From Polyangiaceae bacterium (GTDB lineage: Bacteria > Myxococcota_A > Polyangia > Polyangiales > Polyangiaceae), in the NCBI GenBank assembly GCA_013361525.1, contig JABFXY010000095.1, positions 1 through 46,561 on the forward strand: 46,561 bases of DNA, in the 5' to 3' direction. The notes below the pieces were generated by a model that had not been told where the DNA came from, searched no databases, and saw only the letters and a program-made list of their open reading frames with translations. Of this stretch, positions 41,329 to 46,561 are shown piece after piece. The position numbers and the translations under genes are program-made. Position 1 is the stretch's first letter. Each line of letters starts with the position of its first letter.

Positions 41329-41435
41329 AGGGGCGGAGGCCTGACGCGGGACCCTGACGCCGCCTGACGAAGGACGCCACGCAAATGTCGGTGTGGCACG
41401 GTGCCGCTCGTTCGTGGCGGCGACCTGCCGTCGGG

Positions 41436-41714
41436 TCAGGTCTCGATGCGGAAGTCAGGAAACTCGCCGGTGTAGCTTCGCCACCGCACGTCGACTTTCT
41501 CGACGCGGGCCGCGGTCGGTCCGCGATGCGCCCAGGCGACGATCTCCTTCAGCGCCTCCTCGTCACCCTCGACACACATCTCCACCGAGCCGTCCTGTCT
41601 GTTTCGGACCCATCCGGTGAGGCCGAGCCGCTTCGCTTCACGTTGCGCCGACGCCCGGAAGAAGACCCCCTGGACGCGCCCGCGTACCACCAGGTGCACC
41701 TGCTTGAGCGCCAT
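41436..41714 (-). CDS. acylphosphatase
   Basis: The 92-residue enzyme hydrolyses acylphosphates. Its motifs are RGRVQGVFFR with catalytic Arg20, and GWVRNRQDGSVE with catalytic Asn38. The length and ferredoxin-like fold pattern match the family. The start at 41714 gives the usual MALKQVHLVVRGRVQG. Upstream reading frame to 41846 lacks a ribosome site and is rejected. It is divergent from the histidine kinase gene. Confidence 0.95.
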   Translation of the reverse strand: MALKQVHLVVRGRVQGVFFRASAQREAKRLGLTGWVRNRQDGSVEMCVEGDEEALKEIVAWAHRGPTAARVEKVDVRWRSYTGEFPDFRIET

Positions 41715-41905
41715 CGTCTGTTTCGAAAGAGTGCAGGAGGTGGCGCGAGGTGGGCAACTTGGTGGACGAAACGCCGCACGGACGCCGAGCCGATTGTCGC
41801 GGCGGGTAGGGTACAGGCCGTCGAGCGCCTGCTCGGATCGCGACATGTGTCGTTGGCGAGCGGATGCGGTGGACGAACGCCCAGCGCTTCTTTACCGTCA
41901 CCCCG

Positions 41906-44095
41906 ATGCCCCCGTCGGGCAAAACGAAGCGCGCGACGCCAAACGGTGCGGGAGCCTCCGGTCGCTCCGCCGGCGCGCGCTCGTCCGGCACCAGGGCGAA
42001 CGGGGCCGCTCCGCGCAAAGCGGTGCGCGCGACCAACACCTCGGCGCCGCCGGCTCGAGCCGCGAAGACCCGGGGGGCGCCCACGACCGACGCGCCGCCT
42101 CCGCTGACGGTGCCGCCGCCTTCGAGCCGCCGCCGGACCGAAAAGGACGAAATCGGAAAGCGCCTCGCCGAGCTCGAGTCGAAGGTCGCGGAGCTCGATG
42201 GCTTGCTGGTGCGCTCCGAGCGCACGGTGAAGGCGCTGCGTGACGTCGGCCTCGCCCTCGGCTCGACGCTCGATCTGGATCAGCTGCTCGAGCTCATCCT
42301 GCGCAAGATCGCGGAGCTGTTGCAGGCGGACCGCGCGACCCTCTACCTCCTCGACGAGCAGCGCCAGCGGCTGCTCTCGCGCATCATCATCGGCGACGAA
42401 GCGAAGAGCATCGAGCTGCCGGTCGGCTCGGGCATCGCGGGCCACGTCGCGAAGTACGGCCAGACGCTGCGGATCAAGGACGCCTACCGCGATCGCAGGT
42501 TCTCTCGTCATTGGGACGAGATGACGGGATATCGCACGCGGTCGATCCTCGCCGCGCCGATGAAGAACCACGTCGGCAGGACGATCGGCGTGATTCAGGT
42601 CCTCAACAAGTCGGGGACGCTGCCGGGCACCTACGACGAGTTCTCGCAACACGACGAGGAGCTCCTCACCGCGCTCGCCACACAAGCCGCCGTCTCGATC
42701 GACAACTCTCGCCTGTTCCTCTCGGTCATCCAGAAGAACATGCAGCTCGTCGAGACGAAGGAGCAGCTCGAGCACCGCGTCGCCGACTTGAAGCTGCTCT
42801 TCGAGCTCGAGAGCTCGATGGCGCGGGCTTCGACCTTCGAGGATCTCACGCGCGCGGTGATCACCGAGGCGGCGCGCGCGTGCGGCGCGCAGGCGGGCGC
42901 GGTCATGGTCGACGAAGGTGAAGAGGGCGTGTTCCTCTACTTCGTCGACGTCGGCCGCGGCAAACCGGCGGATGTTCGCAGGGTGGGTGTGCGGCGCGGC
43001 GAGGGCATCCTCGGTCTCGCGATGGGCACGAACGAAGCGCAACATCTGCCCCCGACCGACGCATCGCGCCCGGTGTCGCCGCCGGTGTCGACGCGCATCG
43101 GGTCGCTCCTCGGCATCGAAGTCCGAAGCGCGATCGCGATGCCGCTCGAAGGTCCCGACGACCGCCCGATCGGCGCGCTCGCCCTCTACAACGCGTCGAG
43201 GCCCGGTGGCTTCTCCCAAGATGCGCGCGCGCTGCTCCGTTTGATCTCGGCCAACGCGTCGACCGCGGTGCGCCTGTTCCTTTCCCGCGTGGAGCGCGAG
43301 CGCGGCCGCAGGATGCAGTCGCTCGGGCGGCTCTTCTCCGCCGTGATGCACGATCTTCGGACGCCGCTCTCCGTGATCCACGGATACGTGCAGCTCATGG
43401 GCGGCACCGACGATCCGAAGGCGAGGGCGGAGCAGACGCAGCTCATCCTCAAGCAGTTCGACGTCATCGCCGCGATGCAACGCGAGGTGCTCGAGTTCGC
43501 GCGCGGCGAGCGCAGCCTCTTCATCCGACGTCTGTTCCTCGAGAAGTTCTTCGGCGAGCTCGAGCAGCAGATCCGCCGCGAGATCGAGGGCACGAAGGTG
43601 CGGCTTACGCTCGAGCTCCTCGACCGTGGCGCGGCGCGCTTCGACGAGGTGAAGGTCCAGCGCCTCCTCGGCAACCTCGTGCGCAATGCCATCGAGGCCA
43701 TGAGCGAAAAGGGCGGCCTGTTGAAGATCCGCGTCGAGCGCGATCGCGACGACCTCGTCATCGCCGTCTCCGATACCGGGCGTGGCATCCCGGACGACAT
43801 TCGAGGACGCCTCTTCAACTCCTTCGTCACGAGCGGCAAGCGCGGCGGCACGGGGCTCGGCCTGTCGATCGTGAAGAAGATCGTCGAGGAGCACCGAGGC
43901 AGCGTCAGCGTCGACTCTTCGTCGTCCGGCACCAAGTTCGTCGTGCGTTTGCCGCAGACCGAACAAGAAGGGCTCGTCACGCGGCGGATCACCGACGACG
44001 AATCCGAAGCGCTGAGTGTGGGCCGGGCGAAGCTGAGCCGCGCGCGCAAGATCGCCGATCGCGAGGCCGCCGCCGGGGGTACCGACGACTCATGA
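41906..44095 (+). CDS. double-GAF sensor histidine kinase
   Basis: The 729-residue protein is taken from the ATG at 41906 (an ATG at 41864 is equally weak). Residues 1-95 are basic and low-complexity. GAF1 spans about 110-270 (LLELILRKIAELLQADRATLYLLDEQ; SILAAPMKNHVGRTIGVIQVLNKSG). GAF2 spans about 290-455 (CGAQAGAVMVDEGEEGVFLYFVD; AMPLEGPDDRPIGALALYN). The HisKA region has MHDLRTPLS with His482, and the ATPase part has NLVRNAIEAM, DTGRGIPDD and GTGLGLSIVKKIV. It has no membrane segment, so it is cytosolic. No response regulator is adjacent. It overlaps the Fe-S gene by ATGA, suggesting a shared signal such as redox or a metabolite. Confidence 0.9.
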   Translation: MPPSGKTKRATPNGAGASGRSAGARSSGTRANGAAPRKAVRATNTSAPPARAAKTRGAPTTDAPPPLTVPPPSSRRRTEKDEIGKRLAELESKVAELDGLLVRSERTVKALRDVGLALGSTLDLDQLLELILRKIAELLQADRATLYLLDEQRQRLLSRIIIGDEAKSIELPVGSGIAGHVAKYGQTLRIKDAYRDRRFSRHWDEMTGYRTRSILAAPMKNHVGRTIGVIQVLNKSGTLPGTYDEFSQHDEELLTALATQAAVSIDNSRLFLSVIQKNMQLVETKEQLEHRVADLKLLFELESSMARASTFEDLTRAVITEAARACGAQAGAVMVDEGEEGVFLYFVDVGRGKPADVRRVGVRRGEGILGLAMGTNEAQHLPPTDASRPVSPPVSTRIGSLLGIEVRSAIAMPLEGPDDRPIGALALYNASRPGGFSQDARALLRLISANASTAVRLFLSRVERERGRRMQSLGRLFSAVMHDLRTPLSVIHGYVQLMGGTDDPKARAEQTQLILKQFDVIAAMQREVLEFARGERSLFIRRLFLEKFFGELEQQIRREIEGTKVRLTLELLDRGAARFDEVKVQRLLGNLVRNAIEAMSEKGGLLKIRVERDRDDLVIAVSDTGRGIPDDIRGRLFNSFVTSGKRGGTGLGLSIVKKIVEEHRGSVSVDSSSSGTKFVVRLPQTEQEGLVTRRITDDESEALSVGRAKLSRARKIADREAAAGGTDDS

Positions 44096-45174
44096 AGTCT
44101 CCGCTCGTTCATTTGCCGCTCCTCGAGCCGCGGCAAGACGCGCTCGAAAAGTGCGTCTATTGCCCGAAGCTCTGCCGCGCGACCTGTCCCGTCTCCAACG
44201 CCGAGCCTCACGAGACGCTCATCCCTTGGGGCAAGATGTCGACGTCGTTCTTCATGGCGCGTGGCGACGTTCCGATCGCGCCGGAAGAAGCGTCCGTCGC
44301 GTGGGCCTGCACCGATTGCGGCGCCTGTACCGAGCGCTGTGATCACAAGAATCCGGTCGGTGCGACGCTCACCGATGCGCGCGCGGATCTGTTCGAGCGA
44401 GGTGCAGCACCCGCCGGCGCGAAGGACCTCGCAGCGAGCTGGTCGGCGAAGAGCGAAGCGCGACGTGCCGCCGTCGCAGCGTTGAACGCGAGCACGCAAG
44501 GAACGCCCGCGGCGCGGCTCCTTCTCGGGTGCTCGTACCTGCGTCGCTCCACCCGTGAAGCGGAGCTCGCGAAGCGCGTCACCGAAGCGCTCGTCGGCGG
44601 TCCGGTCGCGGTGGCATCGGGCTGTTGCGGCTTGCCGCTGCTCGCCGCAGGTGATCGCGGCGCCTACGCGCGCGAGCAAGCTGCGCTCGCGAGCGACCTT
44701 TCGGGTGACGCTCCCGTCATCGTCGCGGATCCCGGCTGTTTCCGAACGATCCAAGCCGCGCTTCCGAGCGCAACGCTGCTCGTCGACCGCGCAGCGGCGT
44801 CGATCGATCGCTTCCAGCACAAGCCAGGACTTCCCGTGCCTCGCTATCACGATCCGTGTCAGCTCGGCCGTGGCCTCGGTCGCTACGACGCTCCTCGCGC
44901 GATCATCGAACGTGTCGTGGGCGAGCGGCCGCACGAGTTCGAGCGAGCACGGGAGCGCGCAGACTGTGCCGGCAGCGGAAGCATTCTGCCGCTCACGCGC
45001 CCGGAAGGCTCTGCGCAAATTGCGAAGGACCGCATCGCCGAGCACACGCGCTTGGGCGACGGCAAAGAGGTTCCGATCGCGACGGCGTGCGGCTCGAGCC
45101 TGCACCGCTTTCGTTCCAGCGGATCGCGCACGCTCGATCTCCTCGAATACATGGCGATAGGCCTCGGCGTTTAG
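44092..45174 (+). CDS. HdrB/GlcF-like Fe-S protein with two [4Fe-4S] sites and CCG domains
   Basis: The 360-residue protein has an N-terminal ferredoxin domain with Cys21/24/28/32 and Cys73/76/79/83. Two Cys-rich CCG-like regions follow (SGCCGLPLL near 182; HDPCQLGRGLGRYD near 244; DCAGSGS near 290; ACGSSLHRF near 337). This is the arrangement of heterodisulfide reductase B, glycolate oxidase GlcF and lactate oxidation LutA relatives. No membrane segment is seen. Partners such as an FAD oxidase are absent, so it may serve the sensor kinase encoded just upstream (ATGA overlap) or another redox partner. Confidence 0.85.
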   Translation: MKSPLVHLPLLEPRQDALEKCVYCPKLCRATCPVSNAEPHETLIPWGKMSTSFFMARGDVPIAPEEASVAWACTDCGACTERCDHKNPVGATLTDARADLFERGAAPAGAKDLAASWSAKSEARRAAVAALNASTQGTPAARLLLGCSYLRRSTREAELAKRVTEALVGGPVAVASGCCGLPLLAAGDRGAYAREQAALASDLSGDAPVIVADPGCFRTIQAALPSATLLVDRAAASIDRFQHKPGLPVPRYHDPCQLGRGLGRYDAPRAIIERVVGERPHEFERARERADCAGSGSILPLTRPEGSAQIAKDRIAEHTRLGDGKEVPIATACGSSLHRFRSSGSRTLDLLEYMAIGLGV

Positions 45175-45188
45175 CAGGCGCGCTGGCC

Positions 45189-46561
45189 ATGCGACGCCGC
45201 TGGTCCGTCACGCGCAGGCTTCTCGCGAGCTACCTCGTGTTGTTCATCGCGTTCGCGGTGACGATGACGCTCGGTTATTCGGATCTGCAGAAGGCGACCG
45301 CCGAGGCCGAGCTCTCGCGTTCCGGGCTCGTCCCGCTGCAGCTGTCGATCGGGCAGGCGCTCGCGGAGCAGAACGTCCTCGCCGCGCAGCTCAACCACGC
45401 GACCGCCGCGAAGAACCCGGCCGACGTTCGCGAGTGGATCGAAACGGCGCGCAAGACGCGTCCGCTCACACTCGCCGCTGCTCGAAAAGCGGCCGAGCGG
45501 CTCGACGAGCGCACGCCGGAGGCAGCTCGGCTCCGCTCCGACGCGCTCGCCGATCTCGACACCTTGGAGGCACGCGCGAGGACCGATGCGGATGCCTACC
45601 AGCGCTTCTTCGATGCGCTCACGACCGACCAGCGGTCGAAGGCCGAGCAGCTGCAGAGCGACATCGTGAAGCTCGAGGCGGAGAACACGCAGCTGCTTCG
45701 TTCGATCAAATCCCAGACGGAGGTGACGACCGAACGGCTCGGGGAAAAGGCCCGCGCCAGGGAGCGTCGAGCGATCCAGCTTCTCGTCGGGCTTTCGGTG
45801 CTGACGCTCGTCGTCGCCGCCGGCATCACGCTCTATGCGCGTCGCGTGCTCCGCCCGCTCGGCAACGTGACCGATCGCGCGCGCGCCGTCGCGGCCGGCG
45901 ACGTGACGCCGCGCCCCGCGGTGGACGACGGCAGCGAGATCGGCGAGCTCGCGGAGACGTTCGAGGGCATGGTCGGCGCGATCGCCGACGCCCGCAAAGA
46001 CCTCGTGAAGGCGGAGCGGCTCGCGGCGATCGGCAAGATGGCCGCGCACATCACGCACGAGATTCGCAACCCACTCTCCGCGATAAGCTTGAACCTGGAG
46101 ATGCTCGAGGGGGAGCTCGAGGGCGGCGAGGAGGCGCGTGAAAAGCGCGAGCTCGTCGCGGCGATCAAGGCCGAGGCGAATCGCTTGTCGCGCCTTTCGG
46201 AGCAGTACCTGAGCCTCGCGCGTAGGCCGGTGCCCACCGTCGCGACCGAGTCGGTCGGCGAGCTAGCCGAGGAGGTCCTCGCGTTTCTCAAGCCGGAGCT
46301 CGACCGCGCGCGTGTGAAGTTCGACGTTCGAGTCGATCCCGAAGCGCCCGCCGTCCCGATCGACGAGGGGCTGCTTCGCCAGGCGATTTTGAACCTGGTG
46401 CGCAACGCGCGGGAGGCGATGTCCGAGGGCGGTGAGCTCTCCGTCCGCGTGGCGCGCGACGGAGTCGACGGCGTCGATCTCGTCATCGAAGACTCGGGCC
46501 CAGGGATCCCCGAGGAGCTTCGCGCGAGCATCTTCGATCCGTTCTTCACCACGAAGCAGCG
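45189..46561 (+). CDS. HAMP sensor histidine kinase, truncated by the window end
   Basis: The frame is open from ATG 45189 to the last base, at least 457 residues. TM1 (about 8-30) precedes a periplasmic helical sensor (about 31-195, coiled-coil rich). TM2 (about 198-218) precedes a HAMP domain (about 219-272). The HisKA region has THEIRNPL with His290, and the ATPase part has NLVRNAREAM, then EDSGPGIPEE and FDPFFTTKQ, where the window ends. It resembles NtrB-like two-component kinases, usually paired with an NtrC-type regulator. It begins 14 bases after the Fe-S gene and is probably in the same operon. Its end is not seen. Confidence 0.92.
   Translation, partial: MRRRWSVTRRLLASYLVLFIAFAVTMTLGYSDLQKATAEAELSRSGLVPLQLSIGQALAEQNVLAAQLNHATAAKNPADVREWIETARKTRPLTLAAARKAAERLDERTPEAARLRSDALADLDTLEARARTDADAYQRFFDALTTDQRSKAEQLQSDIVKLEAENTQLLRSIKSQTEVTTERLGEKARARERRAIQLLVGLSVLTLVVAAGITLYARRVLRPLGNVTDRARAVAAGDVTPRPAVDDGSEIGELAETFEGMVGAIADARKDLVKAERLAAIGKMAAHITHEIRNPLSAISLNLEMLEGELEGGEEAREKRELVAAIKAEANRLSRLSEQYLSLARRPVPTVATESVGELAEEVLAFLKPELDRARVKFDVRVDPEAPAVPIDEGLLRQAILNLVRNAREAMSEGGELSVRVARDGVDGVDLVIEDSGPGIPEELRASIFDPFFTTKQ

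Noticed and set aside
41549..43966. Very long minus-strand ORF (805 codons) antisense to the GAF kinase
   Set aside because: It is rich in Arg, Asp, Glu, His and Leu without any recognisable domain and mirrors a clear coding gene. High GC removes stop codons from the opposite strand.
43186..45105. Minus-strand ORF over the kinase and Fe-S genes
   Set aside because: It has no domain or ribosome site and crosses two well-supported genes.
1..46561. CRISPR arrays, tRNA or rRNA genes, transposases and phage genes
   Set aside because: No spaced direct repeats, tRNA cloverleaf, rRNA or transposase/integrase signatures were found when reading both strands; the tandem repeats present are coding.

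Overview
The window is GC-rich bacterial DNA with no rRNA, tRNA, CRISPR array or insertion sequence that I can see. Several traits point to a myxobacterium-like member of Myxococcota (Polyangiales rather than Myxococcus is my guess). They are a eukaryotic-type Ser/Thr kinase, a degenerate PilZ protein with a long Ala/Pro linker, many lipoproteins with Gly/Asn-rich or BNR/FGE-type domains, an AT-hook/winged-helix protein, large GAF-containing signalling proteins, and ribosomal proteins with long Lys/Ala/Pro tails. The assignment is inference from gene content, not from a database search.

Left part (1-20688). This accessory or envelope region holds a secreted protein of unknown function, a PilZ protein translationally coupled to a HEXXH-peptidase/beta-propeller/Omp85-like barrel protein, and a tail-anchored Ser/Thr kinase. 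It continues with small lipoproteins and basic proteins, thymidine kinase (tdk), a penicillin-binding transpeptidase and an OprO/P-type porin. Next come phoH coupled to a GAF/HD-GYP phosphodiesterase, an AT-hook protein, a coupled pair of lipoproteins (FGE-like and BNR/Asp-box), and a DUF155 (RMND1/Rmd1-family) membrane protein.

Middle part (21112-33612). This is an unbroken ribosomal protein run on the + strand: rplV-rpsC-rplP-rpmC-rpsQ-rplN-rplX-rplE-rpsN-rpsH-rplF-rplR-rpsE-rpmD-rplO-secY-adk-infA-rpmJ-rpsM-rpsK-rpsD-rpoA-rplQ, closed by a strong intrinsic terminator. It starts at rplV, so the usual upstream half (rpsJ to rpsS) is not here. Three things are unusual: long low-complexity extensions on S17 and L5, a possible leader peptide with a hairpin in front of rpmJ, and a roughly 120-nt near-continuous hairpin capped by a GAAA tetraloop between rpsD and rpoA.

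Right part (33650-46561). It contains a Gly/Asn-repeat lipoprotein, a small polytopic membrane protein, and a lipoprotein carrying a vertebrate-type protein-arginine deiminase (PAD middle and catalytic domains with all four catalytic residues), coupled by ATGA overlap to an exported HEAT-repeat protein. After these come a second HEAT/TPR-like membrane-anchored protein, a MATE transporter, an acylphosphatase, a double-GAF histidine kinase coupled to an HdrB/GlcF-like Fe-S protein, and a HAMP histidine kinase that runs off the end of the window.

The most interesting item is the secreted PAD-HEAT pair, a possible extracytoplasmic citrullination module. Next are the rpsD-rpoA structured RNA and the placement of an RMND1-family gene beside the ribosomal operon.
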